NCBI GenBank assembly: GCA_046723735.1
Contig: JBKOVB010000056.1
Coordinates: 1-64,000, forward strand
Source of the DNA: RYN-111 sp046723735
Lineage (GTDB): Bacteria > Actinomycetota > Actinomycetes > Mycobacteriales > SCTD01
Direction: 5' to 3'
DNA: 64,000 nucleotides
Every line of letters starts with the position of its first letter. Positions within the stretch are counted from its first letter, which is position 1. Shown one piece after another: positions 35,876 to 44,534 of this stretch. Both the position numbers and the translations under genes were made by a program. The notes under the pieces are model-generated. The model was given only the letters and a program-made list of their open reading frames with translations, did not search any database and was not told the origin of the DNA.

Positions 35876-36343
35876 TGAAGGTCGGGGCAGCCGCATCCGG
35901 ATCAGATCGCGGCCGTCGATGCCACCACCCGCCGTACGCCCGCCTGTCTCGACGAAGCCGAGCTTGGCGTAGGCCCGCCGAGCCCGGGCGTTGTCCTCGT
36001 GGACGTCGAGCTCGAGCCGGTCCGGCGCAGCCCAGGCTTCGAGCACCTCGAGCATCGCACCGAGGACGCCGTTCCCGCGGGCGGACGGTCGGACGAAGAC
36101 GCCGAACACCACCGGCGTACCAGCCTCGTCCCGGAAGGCTCCGCAGATCCCGACCGGTTCGTCGCGGTCGTGGGCGAGCACGCGCACCCCCGGGCGGGTC
36201 CCGCCCGACCGCCACTGCTCGTCGGTGAACAGGACCTCCTCCTCGTAGCGGCGCCCAAAGCCGATGGGGGTGTCCTGCAGCCCCTCGAGCCGCAGGTCGC
36301 GCCACACGCGCCAGTGGTCGGGTCCCATGACCTCAACGCGCAC
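35873..36343 (-). CDS. GNAT family N-acetyltransferase
   Basis: 156 residues with the GNAT fold: VFGVFVRPSARGNGVLGAMLEVLEAWA (acetyl-CoA binding), LDVHEDNARARRAYAKLGFVETGG and a final IRMRL strand. The substrate is unknown; the closest pattern is the small-molecule or protein acetyltransferase group with FGRRYEEE near the N-terminus. It starts within the last codons of the ABC-F gene (11-nt overlap), so it is probably cotranscribed with it. Confidence 0.88.
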   Translation of the reverse strand: MRVEVMGPDHWRVWRDLRLEGLQDTPIGFGRRYEEEVLFTDEQWRSGGTRPGVRVLAHDRDEPVGICGAFRDEAGTPVVFGVFVRPSARGNGVLGAMLEVLEAWAAPDRLELDVHEDNARARRAYAKLGFVETGGRTAGGGIDGRDLIRMRLPRPS

Positions 36344-37952
36344 GGACGACCCGCCCCTCGTCCCACACCGGCTCGGGCGCCTCGTACACCTGCCCGTCCT
36401 CCCCGAAGACCAGGAACCGGTCGAAGCCGCGCGCGAACCAGCGGTCGTGCGTCACCGCCAGCACTGTGCCCTCGAACCCTGCCAGGCCGTCCTCGAGCGC
36501 CTCGGCGGACGCGAGGTCGAGGTTGTCGGTCGGCTCGTCGAGGAGCAGCAGCGTGGCGCCGCCGAGCTCGAGCAGCAGCACCTGCAGCCGGGCTTGCTGG
36601 CCGCCGGACAGCGACTCGAAGCGCTGGTCGGCCTGCCCGCTCAGCTCGTAGCGGCGCAGCACCCCGATCGCGGCGCCCCTGTCGAGGCCGCGCCGGTCAC
36701 CGTCGCCGCGGTGCAGGATCTCCACAAGCGTCCGGCCGTGCAGCTCCGGCTGGTCGTGGGTCTGCGCGAACCAGCCGGCCACGACCCTCGCGCCCAACCG
36801 GAAGACCCCCGTGTGCCGCACCTCCTGGCCGGCCAGCAGCCGCAGGAAGTGCGACTTGCCCGACCCGTTCGAGCCCAGGACGGCCACCCGCTCGCCGTAG
36901 AACACCTCCAGGTCGAACGGCTGCATCAGCCCGGTGAGCTCGAGCTGCTCGCAGGTCACCGCCCGCACACCGGTACGGCCGCCTCGCAGCCGCATCGTCA
37001 CCTTCTGGTCCACCACCTGCTCCGGCGGCGGCCCCTCGGCCTCGAACCGCTCCAGCCGGGTCTGCATGGCGCGGTACCGCGAGGCCATGTCCGGGCTGAT
37101 CTTCGCCTGCTCGCGCAGGGTGAGCACGAGCTGTCGCAGCCGGGCGCGCTCCTCCTCCCAGCGCTTGTGCAGCTCCTCGAGCCGCTCGCGCCGGGCCTGG
37201 CGGGCGTCGTGGTAGGTCGCGAACCCACCGCCGTGCACCCACGTCCCGTGCGCCTCGACGGTGACGACCCGGGTCGCCACGTTGTTCAACAGCTCGCGGT
37301 CGTGGCTGACCAGCAACACGGTCTTGGGCGACTCCGCGAGCGCCGCCTCCAGCCAGCGCTTGCCCGGCACGTCGAGGTAGTTGTCGGGCTCGTCGAGCAG
37401 CAGCACCTGGTCGGGGCCACGCAGCAGCGCCTCGAGCGCGAGCCGCTTCTGCTCGCCGCCCGACAGCGTGCTCACCTTGCGGTACAGGCACTTCTCGTAC
37501 GCCGTGCCGAGCGCCGCCATGGTGCAGACGTCCCAGACCACCTCGGCCTCGTACCCGCCCGCGTCGCCCCAGTCGGCGAGCGCCTGGGCGTAGCGCAGCT
37601 GGGTCTTCTCCTCGTCGCGCTCCATCATCGCCAGCTCGGCCGCCTCCAGCGCCCGGCCGGCGTCGCGGACCACCGGGGCGCTCAGATCCAGCAGCAGGTC
37701 GCGCACCTCGGTGTCGTCCCGGATCGACCCGATGAACTGGCGCATCACGCCCAGGCCGCCGGCGCGCGCCACCGCGCCAGACGTCGGCGCCAGATCACCC
37801 GCGACGATCCTCAGCAATGTGGTCTTGCCGGTGCCGTTGGCGCCCACCAGCGCGGTCTTGCTGCCCTCGCCGACCCGGAAGCTCGCGTCGGCGAAGAGCA
37901 CCCGCCCGTCGGGGAGCACGTACGAGAGGCTTTGCGCGTCGACGTACCCCAT
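36333..37952 (-). CDS. ABC-F family ATPase
   Basis: A 539-residue soluble protein with two ABC domains and no membrane segments. First: GANGTGKTTLLRI, LSGGEQKRL, LLLDEPDNYLDVPG. Second: GSNGSGKSHFLRL, LSGGQQARLQ, LLLDEPTDNLDLAS. The charged linker between them (about 240-310) includes the P-site tRNA interaction region of the family. ABC-F proteins act on ribosomes, in translation rescue or antibiotic resistance; which applies here is unclear. The ATG at 37952 gives MGYVDAQSLSYVLPDGRVL; one at 37961 is possible. Much longer upstream readings overlap truA antiphase and are rejected. Confidence 0.93.
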   Translation of the reverse strand: MGYVDAQSLSYVLPDGRVLFADASFRVGEGSKTALVGANGTGKTTLLRIVAGDLAPTSGAVARAGGLGVMRQFIGSIRDDTEVRDLLLDLSAPVVRDAGRALEAAELAMMERDEEKTQLRYAQALADWGDAGGYEAEVVWDVCTMAALGTAYEKCLYRKVSTLSGGEQKRLALEALLRGPDQVLLLDEPDNYLDVPGKRWLEAALAESPKTVLLVSHDRELLNNVATRVVTVEAHGTWVHGGGFATYHDARQARRERLEELHKRWEEERARLRQLVLTLREQAKISPDMASRYRAMQTRLERFEAEGPPPEQVVDQKVTMRLRGGRTGVRAVTCEQLELTGLMQPFDLEVFYGERVAVLGSNGSGKSHFLRLLAGQEVRHTGVFRLGARVVAGWFAQTHDQPELHGRTLVEILHRGDGDRRGLDRGAAIGVLRRYELSGQADQRFESLSGGQQARLQVLLLELGGATLLLLDEPTDNLDLASAEALEDGLAGFEGTVLAVTHDRWFARGFDRFLVFGEDGQVYEAPEPVWDEGRVVRAR

Positions 37953-37993
37953 GGCGTCCATCGTCGCGCACCAGCGCCACCGCTTTGCGCCGT

Positions 37994-38791
37994 TCAGCAG
38001 CGCAGGTTGCGGGTCACCTGCTGACGGCTCAGGAGCTCCTGGTCCGGCGGGTACTCCACCGCGACCAGCGTCAGCCCGTACGCCGGGGCCACCGCCACCT
38101 CGGAGGCTCGGGCGCCCAGGGTCAGCAACGAGGCCGGCCAGTCGGCGGCCCGCCGCCCCTCGCCGACCGCGAGCAGCGCCCCGACGAGCGAGCGCACCAT
38201 GGAGTGGCAGAACGCGTCCGCCTGGACAGTCGCGACGAGGACGCCCTCGGGGTCGCGCGCCCACTCCAGCCGCAGCAGGGTGCGGACGGTCGTCGCGCCC
38301 TCGCGGCGCCTGCAGAAGGCGGCGAAGTCGTGCAGTCCGAGCAGCTGCCGTGAGGCCTCCTGCAGGGCAGCCAGGTCGAGAGGACGCGGCCAGGCGAGGG
38401 TGTCCCGCCGTCGTACCGGGTCGACGTGCTCCGGCCCGTCGGCGACGCGGTAGCGGTACGTGCGAGAGACGCCGGAGAAGCGGGCATCGAAGCCCACGGG
38501 GGCCCGCGCGACGCGGTGCACGCGCACGTCCAGCGGCAGCAGGCCGTTGAGGCGGCGCAGCAGCAGCGGGTCGCCGGCGAGGTCGTCCGGGACGTCGACG
38601 TGCGCCACCTGGCCGGTGGCGTGGACCCCGGCGTCGGTGCGGCCCGCCACCGTGACGCGCGGCAGGTCGTCGCGGCGGGCGAGCGTAGCGAGTGCCTTCT
38701 CCAGCTCCCCCTGAACTGTCCGCTGGTCGTGCTGGAAGGCCCACCCTGCGAAGTCGGTGCCGTCGTAGCCGAGGTCGAGGCGCACCCGCAC
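37994..38791 (-). CDS. truA: tRNA pseudouridine(38-40) synthase
   Basis: A 265-residue enzyme with MRVRLDLGYDGTDFAGWAFQ at the start, the catalytic Asp in AGRTDAGVHATGQV, and the C-terminal FCHSMVRSLVGALLAVGEGR. It modifies the anticodon arm of many tRNAs. It follows rplQ, as in many bacteria, but behind a strong hairpin at 38837-38873. Confidence 0.96.
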   Translation of the reverse strand: MRVRLDLGYDGTDFAGWAFQHDQRTVQGELEKALATLARRDDLPRVTVAGRTDAGVHATGQVAHVDVPDDLAGDPLLLRRLNGLLPLDVRVHRVARAPVGFDARFSGVSRTYRYRVADGPEHVDPVRRRDTLAWPRPLDLAALQEASRQLLGLHDFAAFCRRREGATTVRTLLRLEWARDPEGVLVATVQADAFCHSMVRSLVGALLAVGEGRRAADWPASLLTLGARASEVAVAPAYGLTLVAVEYPPDQELLSRQQVTRNLRC

Positions 38792-38836
38792 GGTGCCGGG
38801 CGGCGGCCCGGCCGCGGCAGCGCGGTCCGCGGACGT

Positions 38837-38873
38837 GCCGAGGCCGGCCTCCCCGTCGGGAAGGCCGGCCTCG
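38837..38873 (-). terminator. Terminator after rplQ
   Basis: CCGAGGCCGGCCT pairs perfectly with AGGCCGGCCTCGG (13 bp, 11-nt loop), 13 nt beyond the rplQ stop. It ends the alpha operon before truA. Confidence 0.8.
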
Positions 38874-38886
38874 GTGGCGTTCTTGG

Positions 38887-39537
38887 TTACTTCTCGCCCT
38901 CGGTCTCGGGCGTCTCCTCAGCGGCCTCGGCGAGCAGGTCGCCCTGCACCGGCTCCTCGCCGGCCTCGGGAGCCGCCTCCTCGGCCGCAGCCTCCTGGAC
39001 GGCTTCGGGGGCCTCGGGCGTCTCGGCCTCCGCAGCCTCAGCCGCGACCGCAGCCGCGGTAGGCGACTCGGCGGCCAGCTCTTCCGCGGCCTCCTTGGTC
39101 GCGCCGGTCGGGGCCTTCCTCTCGGCGAACTGCGTGCCGCGAGCGCGCTCGGCCTCGCCGACCGCCTGCTGGGCAACGGTCAGCGCCTCGACGAGCTCGA
39201 TGATCGCCATGGGCGCGTTGTCGCCCTTGCGGTTGCCGATCTTCAGGATGCGCGTGTAGCCACCGGGACGGTTGGCGTAGCGGGGGCCGATCTCGTCGAA
39301 GAGCGTGTGCACGACGCCCTTGTCGCGGATGACCTTGAGCACCTGCCGGCGGGCGTGCAGGTCGCCCCGCTTGCCGAAGGTGATCAGCTTCTCGACGTAC
39401 GGCCGCAGGCGCTTGGCCTTGGTCTCCGTGGTCGTGATCCGGCCGTGCTCGAGCAGGGCGGTCGCGAGGTTCGCCAGCATGAGGCGCTCGTGCGCCGGAC
39501 CGCCGCCGAGACGGGGACCCTTGGTGGGCGTGGGCAT
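38887..39537 (-). CDS. rplQ: 50S ribosomal protein L17 with acidic C-terminal extension
   Basis: 216 residues. The first 120 or so are standard L17 (MPTPTKGPRLGGGPAHERLMLANLATALLEHG at the N-terminus, then RPGGYTRILKIGNRKGDNAPMAIIELVE). About 90 residues of Ala/Glu/Pro-rich, probably disordered tail follow (for example EAAAEEAAPEAGEEPVQGD). Such tails occur in Actinobacteria but vary in length. It is the last gene of the rpoA-rplQ pair. Confidence 0.97.
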   Translation of the reverse strand: MPTPTKGPRLGGGPAHERLMLANLATALLEHGRITTTETKAKRLRPYVEKLITFGKRGDLHARRQVLKVIRDKGVVHTLFDEIGPRYANRPGGYTRILKIGNRKGDNAPMAIIELVEALTVAQQAVGEAERARGTQFAERKAPTGATKEAAEELAAESPTAAAVAAEAAEAETPEAPEAVQEAAAEEAAPEAGEEPVQGDLLAEAAEETPETEGEK

Positions 39538-39606
39538 TGCTTCTCCGATCAGGAGCGGGAGCGTCGTGCTCCGTGGGGGCGCCGCGGCGGTCGCCGGGGC
39601 CCAGAG

Positions 39607-39637
39607 CCCGGTACGGCGGTCAGCCCGCCGTACCGGG
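39607..39637. repeat. GGTACGGCGG hairpin between rpoA and rplQ
   Basis: CCCGGTACGGCGG pairs perfectly with CCGCCGTACCGGG around TCAGC (13 bp, 5-nt loop), 11 nt past the rpoA stop. It could attenuate rplQ expression relative to rpoA. It shares its core with the hairpin after tuf. Confidence 0.75.
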
Positions 39638-39648
39638 GTGGTGCACGT

Positions 39649-40698
39649 CTAGAGCTGCTCGTCCTCGGCCCAGCCGCGGCCTTCGTCCTCGGGCGTGTCG
39701 GAGAACGTCACGAAGTCGTCCGCGCCGTAGCTCGCGACCACCGCGGACGGGTCGAACCCGGGCGGGCTGTCCTTGAGGCCGAGGCCCATCTGGGCCAGCT
39801 TGACCTTGACCTCGTCGATCGACTTGCTGCCGAAGTTGCGGATGTCCAGCAGGTCCGCCTCCGACCTCGAGACGAGCTCGCCGACGGTGTGGATGCCCTC
39901 GCGCTTGAGGCAGTTGTAGGAGCGGACGGTGAGGTCCATCTCCTCGATCGGCAGCGCCAGGTCGGCGGCCAGAGCGGCGTCCGTCGGCGACGGGCCGATG
40001 TCGATGCCCTCGGCCTCCTCGTTGAGCTCCTGCGCGAGGCCGAACAGGCCGACGAGCGTCTTGCCGGCGCTCGCGACCGCGTCGCGCGGGCTCATCGAGT
40101 TCTTGGTCTCGACGTCCAGCACGAGCTTGTCGAAGTCGGTGCGCTGCTCGACACGGGTGGCCTCGACCTTGTAGGTCACCTTCAGGACCGGGCTGTAGAT
40201 CGAGTCGACCGGGATGCGGCCGATCTCCTGGCCGACCTGCTTGTTCTGCACGGCCGAGACGTAGCCGCGGCCCCGCTCGACGGTGAGCTCGATCTCGAGC
40301 CGGCCCTTGCCGTTGAGCGTGGCGATGTGCAGGTCAGGGTTGTGCACCTCCACACCGGCCGGCGGTGCGATGTCGGCGGCCGTGACCTCACCCGGGCCCT
40401 GCTTGCGCAGGTACATGACCACGGGCTCGTCGCTCTCCGAGGAGACGACCAGCTCCTTGAGGTTGAGGATGAGGTCGGTGACGTCCTCCTTCACCCCCGG
40501 GACGGTGGTGAACTCGTGCAGGACGCCGTCGATGCGGATCGAGGTGACCGCAGCGCCGGGGATGGAGCTGAGCAGGGTCCGGCGCAGCGAGTTGCCGAGG
40601 GTGTAGCCGAAGCCGGGCTCGAGCGGCTCGAGGACGAACCGCGAGCGGCGCTCGTTGACGACCTCTTCGGTCAGGGTCGGGCGCTGTGCGATGAGCAC
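39649..40698 (-). CDS. rpoA: RNA polymerase alpha subunit
   Basis: 349 residues. The N-terminal assembly domain has FVLEPLEPGFGYTLGNSLRRTLLSSIPGAA at its core; the C-terminal domain has LTVRSYNCLKREGIHTVGEL and GSKSIDEVKVKLAQMG, which bind UP elements and activators. The GTG at 40698 has AAGGA 6 nt upstream and gives VLIAQRPTLTEE. Codons that open the frame further upstream are not conserved. Confidence 0.98.
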   Translation of the reverse strand: MLIAQRPTLTEEVVNERRSRFVLEPLEPGFGYTLGNSLRRTLLSSIPGAAVTSIRIDGVLHEFTTVPGVKEDVTDLILNLKELVVSSESDEPVVMYLRKQGPGEVTAADIAPPAGVEVHNPDLHIATLNGKGRLEIELTVERGRGYVSAVQNKQVGQEIGRIPVDSIYSPVLKVTYKVEATRVEQRTDFDKLVLDVETKNSMSPRDAVASAGKTLVGLFGLAQELNEEAEGIDIGPSPTDAALAADLALPIEEMDLTVRSYNCLKREGIHTVGELVSRSEADLLDIRNFGSKSIDEVKVKLAQMGLGLKDSPPGFDPSAVVASYGADDFVTFSDTPEDEGRGWAEDEQL

Positions 40699-40833
40699 GC
40701 TGTGTCCTTCCGGGACGTTCCGCGACGTCCGCCATATGACGTCACGTGGTGTGCGAGGGGTGGCGAGGCCCACGCAGTGGGGAACGTGCGGCTCCCGGGC
40801 CGGCGGCGGCGAACCCCCGCCGGCCCCCGAGCC

Positions 40834-41460
40834 TTACTTCGAGTAGAGCTCGACGATCAGCTGCTCCTGCACCGGCGTGTCGATGACCTGCCGGGTCGGG
40901 AGGTTGTGCACGAGGACGCGCATCTGGGAGGAGATGACCTCCATCCACGGGGGCGTCCCCCGGTCGCCGGCGGTCTCGCGGGCGATGACGTACGGCGTGA
41001 GGTCGCGGCTCTTGGGCCGGATCTCGACGATGTCGTTCGCGCTCACCCGGTACGACGGGATGTCGACCTTCTTGCCGTTGACGAGGACGTGACCGTGCCG
41101 CACCGCCTGGCGGGCGTGGTCGCGCGACGTCGTGAAGCCTGCGCGGTAGATCACGTTGTCGAGCCGGCTCTCGAGGATGACGAGCAAGTTCTCACCGGTC
41201 TTGCCGGACTTCTTGTTCGCCTCCTCGTAGTAGCCGCGGAACTGCTTCTCGAGCACGCCGTAGATCCGCGCGCACTTCTGCTTTTCGCGCTTTTGCAGCA
41301 GGTACTCGGAGTCCTTCGTCCGACCACGGCCGTGCTCACCCGGCGGGTAGGGACGGATCTCGATCGGGCACTTCGGGGACTCGCACTTGCTGCCCTTGAG
41401 GAACAGCTTCATCTTCTCGCGGCGGCAGCGCTTGCAGTCCGCACCGGTGTAACGGGCCAT
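40834..41460 (-). CDS. rpsD: 30S ribosomal protein S4 (zinc form)
   Basis: 208 residues beginning MARYTGADCKRCRREKMKLF; four N-terminal cysteines (in DCKRC and CESPKC) mark the zinc-binding C+ form. The S4 RNA-binding domain contains SRLDNVIYRAGFTTSRDHARQ and HVLVNGKKVDIPSYRV. S4 is a primary 16S assembly protein. It follows rpsK in the alpha operon. Confidence 0.98.
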   Translation of the reverse strand: MARYTGADCKRCRREKMKLFLKGSKCESPKCPIEIRPYPPGEHGRGRTKDSEYLLQKREKQKCARIYGVLEKQFRGYYEEANKKSGKTGENLLVILESRLDNVIYRAGFTTSRDHARQAVRHGHVLVNGKKVDIPSYRVSANDIVEIRPKSRDLTPYVIARETAGDRGTPPWMEVISSQMRVLVHNLPTRQVIDTPVQEQLIVELYSK

Positions 41461-41478
41461 GTTCAGGAGCTCCTGGTG

Positions 41479-41889
41479 TCAGACTCGACGCCGCTTGGGC
41501 GGGCGGCAGCCGTTGTGGGGAACGGGGGTCACGTCGCTGATCGAACCGACCTCGAGACCGGCAGCCTGCAGCGAGCGGATCGCCGTCTCCCGACCCGAGC
41601 CCGGGCCCTTGACGAAGACGTCGACCTTCTTCATGCCGTGCTCCTGCGCCTTGCGAGCCGCGTTCTCGGCGGCCATCTGGGCGGCGAACGGCGTGGACTT
41701 GCGGGACCCCTTGAAGCCGACGTGGCCGGCGGAGGCCCAGCTGATCACGTTCCCGGACGGGTCCGTGATCGACACGATGGTGTTGTTGAACGTCGACTTG
41801 ATGTGGGCGTGCCCGTGGGCGACGTTCTTCTTCTCCTTGCGGCGGACCTTCTTCACGCCGCCGGGGGCGGTACGAGACTTGGGAGGCAT
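41479..41889 (-). CDS. rpsK: 30S ribosomal protein S11
   Basis: 136 residues with VAHGHAHIKSTFNNTIVSITD, then GFKGSRKSTPFAAQMAAENAARKA and a C-terminus DVTPVPHNGCRPPKRRRV. All are standard S11 features of the platform of the small subunit. The basic N-terminal tail has the actinobacterial KKVRRKEKKN. Confidence 0.98.
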   Translation of the reverse strand: MPPKSRTAPGGVKKVRRKEKKNVAHGHAHIKSTFNNTIVSITDPSGNVISWASAGHVGFKGSRKSTPFAAQMAAENAARKAQEHGMKKVDVFVKGPGSGRETAIRSLQAAGLEVGSISDVTPVPHNGCRPPKRRRV

Positions 41890-41899
41890 CGGCGTACTC

Positions 41900-42277
41900 C
41901 TACTTCTTCGGCTTCTTCTTGCCGGCGACGGTCTTCTTGGGGCCCTTGCGAGTACGCGCGTTGGTGTGCGTGCGCTGGCCGTGGACAGGAAGACCGCGGC
42001 GGTGCCGAAGACCCTGGTAGCAGCCGATCTCGATCTTGCGGCGGATGTCGGCGGCCACCTCGCGGCGGAGGTCGCCCTCGACCTTGTAGTTGGCGTCGAT
42101 CCAGTCCCGGAGCTTGACGAGGTCCTCTTCGGCGAGGTCCTTGACCCGGACGTCGGGCGAGACGCCGGTCTCCTTCAGGGTCTGCTGTGCGCGGGTACGG
42201 CCGATGCCGTAGATGTAGGTGAGCGCGATCTCCAGCCGCTTCTCGCGGGGGAGGTCGACGCCTGCAAGGCGTGCCAT
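41900..42277 (-). CDS. rpsM: 30S ribosomal protein S13
   Basis: 125 residues: MARLAGVDLPREKRLEIALTYIYGIG, the helix-two-turn-helix region, GLRHRRGLPVHGQRTHTNARTRKGP and a lysine-rich tail. S13 forms the bridge to the large subunit at the head. It lies about 145 nt downstream of rpmJ with a small hairpin between. Confidence 0.98.
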   Translation of the reverse strand: MARLAGVDLPREKRLEIALTYIYGIGRTRAQQTLKETGVSPDVRVKDLAEEDLVKLRDWIDANYKVEGDLRREVAADIRRKIEIGCYQGLRHRRGLPVHGQRTHTNARTRKGPKKTVAGKKKPKK

Positions 42278-42327
42278 CGGGCGGGTCGTGCCTTCCTTGT
42301 CGGCGGAGGTCCCTAGGCCCGTCCCGT

Positions 42328-42346
42328 CCCCTCCGCCCGGGAGGGG
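42328..42346 (-). terminator. Hairpin between rpmJ and rpsM
   Basis: CCCCTCC-GCCCG-GGAGGGG, a perfect 7-bp stem with a 5-nt loop in a 144-nt gap. It could be an attenuator or RNA-processing site inside the alpha operon. Confidence 0.4.
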
Positions 42347-42421
42347 CCCCGGCCTCCGACCGGGGGTGGTCCGACGCGGTGCGCCGGCTGGGAGGGCTCG
42401 TTCAGTTGTCGTTCTGGTGGA

Positions 42422-42538
42422 CTAGCCCTGACGCTGCTTGTGGCGGGCGGTCGAGGAGCAGATCACCATGACGCGGCCGTGGCGACGGATGACGCGGCAC
42501 TTGTCGCAGATCGGCTTGACGCTCGGCTTGACCTTCAC
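42422..42538 (-). CDS. rpmJ: 50S ribosomal protein L36
   Basis: A 38-residue protein starting at GTG: KVKPSVKPICDKCRVIRRHG then VMVICSSTARHKQRQG. C11, C14, C27 and H33 form the zinc-ribbon ligand set, so this is the zinc-binding (C+) paralogue. It is immediately downstream of infA, the standard order. Confidence 0.97.
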   Translation of the reverse strand: MKVKPSVKPICDKCRVIRRHGRVMVICSSTARHKQRQG

Positions 42539-42549
42539 GGTTCTCGTTC

Positions 42550-42771
42550 CTACTTGTAGCGGTAGACGATCCGGCCGCGCGTGAGGTCGTACGGCGACAG
42601 CTCGACGACCACGCGGTCCTCCGGGAGGATGCGGATGTAGTGCTGCCGCATCTTGCCGCTGATGTGGGCCAGGACCCGGTGCCCGTTCTGCAGCTCCACG
42701 CGGAACATCGCGTTGGGGAGCGGCTCGACGACCCGGCCCTCGATCTCGATGGCCCCGTCCTTCTTCGGCAT
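42550..42771 (-). CDS. infA: Translation initiation factor IF-1
   Basis: 73 residues, an OB-fold S1-like domain: MPKKDGAIEIEGRVVEPLPNA, FRVELQNGHRVLAHISGKMRQ and ILPEDRVVVELSPYDLTRGRIVYR. It binds the A site of the 30S subunit during initiation. It is the first gene of the infA-rpmJ-rpsM group; a promoter-like pair lies about 120 nt upstream. Confidence 0.98.
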   Translation of the reverse strand: MPKKDGAIEIEGRVVEPLPNAMFRVELQNGHRVLAHISGKMRQHYIRILPEDRVVVELSPYDLTRGRIVYRYK

Positions 42772-42890
42772 GTCCTCCGCTAACCGTCGTTGAATGTGGG
42801 TGACACTGGTGGTGCTCCGATCGCCCCCGGGCCCCCCGACCCCGCCGGACGGCAGGCGTGCATGGGCGACCGGTCGCAGACCGACGCATC

Positions 42891-42921
42891 ATCGTACGTC
42901 ACGCCCGCGCCGACCGTCCAA
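42891..42921 (-). promoter_or_regulatory. Possible infA promoter
   Basis: TTGGAC (42916-42921) and TACGAT (42891-42896) on the minus strand are separated by 19 nt. The region between the Ig-like gene and infA is 213 nt long, far more than the tight spacing elsewhere in this cluster, which suits a promoter. Confidence 0.4.
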
Positions 42922-42984
42922 CTCGGGCGCCGTGTGATGCCTGTCACCGCGCGCCCGGGCGTGTTGGCACGGCGGCGCTCCGCG

Positions 42985-43611
42985 TCATGACCCCGAGACG
43001 AGGCGCAGATGGGCGCTGGCGGCCGCGTGCTCGTCGTCGCCGGGGAAGACGACCCGCAGGGCACCGCCCGGCAGCCGGTCGACCACCACGCTCGCGTGGC
43101 CGTCGACCAAGGGCGCCTGGGCCAGGCGCTCCCCCGCCACGACGAACAGCAGCACGCCGGTCGCGCTGTCGACGAGCCGGCCGGTGCCGGCGTCGAGCAG
43201 CTCAGCCTCCAGCCGCACCCCCTCGGGGGTGCGTGTCGGGGCAGCCACGGCGACGAGCACGGGCGCCGCGGGCGCGACCACGACCTGCGGCAGCGGGGCG
43301 CTGGACGCCCCCGCGTGACGGCTGTCCCCGTCGTACGACGCGGTGAGGGGGTGGACCCCCGAGGGAAGCCGGACCCCGCGCAGGTGCGCCCGGCCGTCGG
43401 CCTCCATCGTGGCCGAGCCGAGGGGGTGCCCGCCGACGAAGAACGTCACGCGTCCCGTCGGCGTCTCGCCGCCCGGCCGGACCGCCTGCACGTTGGCTGT
43501 GAGGTCGATGGTCTCGCCCTCGGGCAGACCGGCTCGCGAGCTGGACAGCCGCACCAGCGTCGGCGCGGCCCAGCGGCCGCGGGCGACGATCGGTACGCCG
43601 TTGTCGAGCAC
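42985..43611 (-). CDS. Bacterial Ig-like domain protein lodged between map and infA
   Basis: A 208-residue protein with two Big_3-type (Ig-like) beta-sandwich repeats. The first (about 25-110) contains TANVQAVRPGGETPTGRVTF and LPSGVHPLTASYDGDSRHAG. The second (about 115-205) contains EAELLDAGTGRLVDSATGVLLFVV and LPGGALRVVFPGDDEHAAA. Such domains usually occur in secreted proteins, but no signal peptide or anchor is visible from the GTG at 43611, which has GGGAGG 6 nt upstream. Longer upstream starts do not add a signal peptide either. Location and role are unknown. Its place in the ribosomal super-operon is unusual. Confidence 0.72.
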   Translation of the reverse strand: MLDNGVPIVARGRWAAPTLVRLSSSRAGLPEGETIDLTANVQAVRPGGETPTGRVTFFVGGHPLGSATMEADGRAHLRGVRLPSGVHPLTASYDGDSRHAGASSAPLPQVVVAPAAPVLVAVAAPTRTPEGVRLEAELLDAGTGRLVDSATGVLLFVVAGERLAQAPLVDGHASVVVDRLPGGALRVVFPGDDEHAAASAHLRLVSGS

Positions 43612-43712
43612 CCGTCTCCCTCCCGGAGGCCGCGCCTCCCCCGGGGGCGAGCGTCGCTCCTCTGGACGAACCGGACAACCGAGATGTCGGCAGCCTGACA
43701 CTGGCGCCGCGG

Positions 43713-44531
43713 TCAGGTTGCGGTGGCCGCCAGCCCGCTAGCGCCGCCGTCCGCGGCGGTCAGGACCCAGGGCCCGTCGGGGGTCACGGCCACGGTGTGC
43801 TCCCAGTGGGCCGCCTGCAGGCCGTCGGCCGTGACGACGGTCCACGCGTCGTCCAGCACCGTGGTCTCCGGTTCACCCAGCGTCACCATCGGCTCGACAG
43901 CGAGCACGACGCCCACGTCGAGCGGCATGCCTCGGCCGGGCCCCTGCGGAGCGACGTTCGGCACGTACGGCGGTTCGTGCATCGCGCGGCCGATGCCGTG
44001 GCCGGTGTAGTCCTCGAGCAGCCCGTAGCCGTGCGGCCGCACCACTGCCTCCACCGCGGCACCCAGGTCGGACAGCCGGCCTCCCGGCCGGGCCGCGCGC
44101 AGCGCTGCCCAGAGGCTCTGCTCCGCCACCACGTTCAGGGCCAGCAGCTCGGGAGCGCACTCCCCGACCGGCACGGTCACCGCCGCGTCGCCGTGCCAGC
44201 CGTCGACGATCGCACCGAAGTCGATCGAGCAGAGCTCGCCCTCGGCCAGCACCCGGTCGCCGGGCACCCCGTGCACCACCTCCGCGCCCACGGAGGCGCA
44301 GATGACCGCGGGGAAGGGCGGCACGCCGTACCCGAGGAAGCTCGATGAGGCCCCGCGGCGCTCCAACACGTCGCGGGCCACCCGGTCGAGGGCCTCGGTC
44401 GTGATCCCGGGCTTCACGGCGGCGGTCATGGCCTCGAGCGCCTCGGCGACCACCACCCCGGCCCTGCGCATCGCCCGGACGTCGTCCGGCGACTTCAGGG
44501 TGACGCCACGGGGCCTGCGCTGCCGGCGCAC
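43713..44531 (-). CDS. map: Methionine aminopeptidase (type I)
   Basis: A 272-residue enzyme that removes the N-terminal Met from nascent proteins. Metal ligands are visible in order: Asp in SIDFGAIVDGWHGD (two Asp), His in DYTGHGIGRAMHEPP, Glu in VVLAVEPMVTLG and Glu in AAHWEHTVAVT. The GTG start lies 3 nt after the adk stop. The last residues (about 255-272) form a short Ala/Thr tail. Confidence 0.95.
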   Translation of the reverse strand: MRRQRRPRGVTLKSPDDVRAMRRAGVVVAEALEAMTAAVKPGITTEALDRVARDVLERRGASSSFLGYGVPPFPAVICASVGAEVVHGVPGDRVLAEGELCSIDFGAIVDGWHGDAAVTVPVGECAPELLALNVVAEQSLWAALRAARPGGRLSDLGAAVEAVVRPHGYGLLEDYTGHGIGRAMHEPPYVPNVAPQGPGRGMPLDVGVVLAVEPMVTLGEPETTVLDDAWTVVTADGLQAAHWEHTVAVTPDGPWVLTAADGGASGLAATAT

Positions 44532-44534
44532 CGG

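Noticed and set aside
37953..39176. N-terminal extension of the ABC-F frame across truA and rplQ
   Set aside because: The frame is open but the extra sequence is Pro/Arg/Ser-rich and antiphase to truA and rplQ; the conserved ABC-F start is at 37952.
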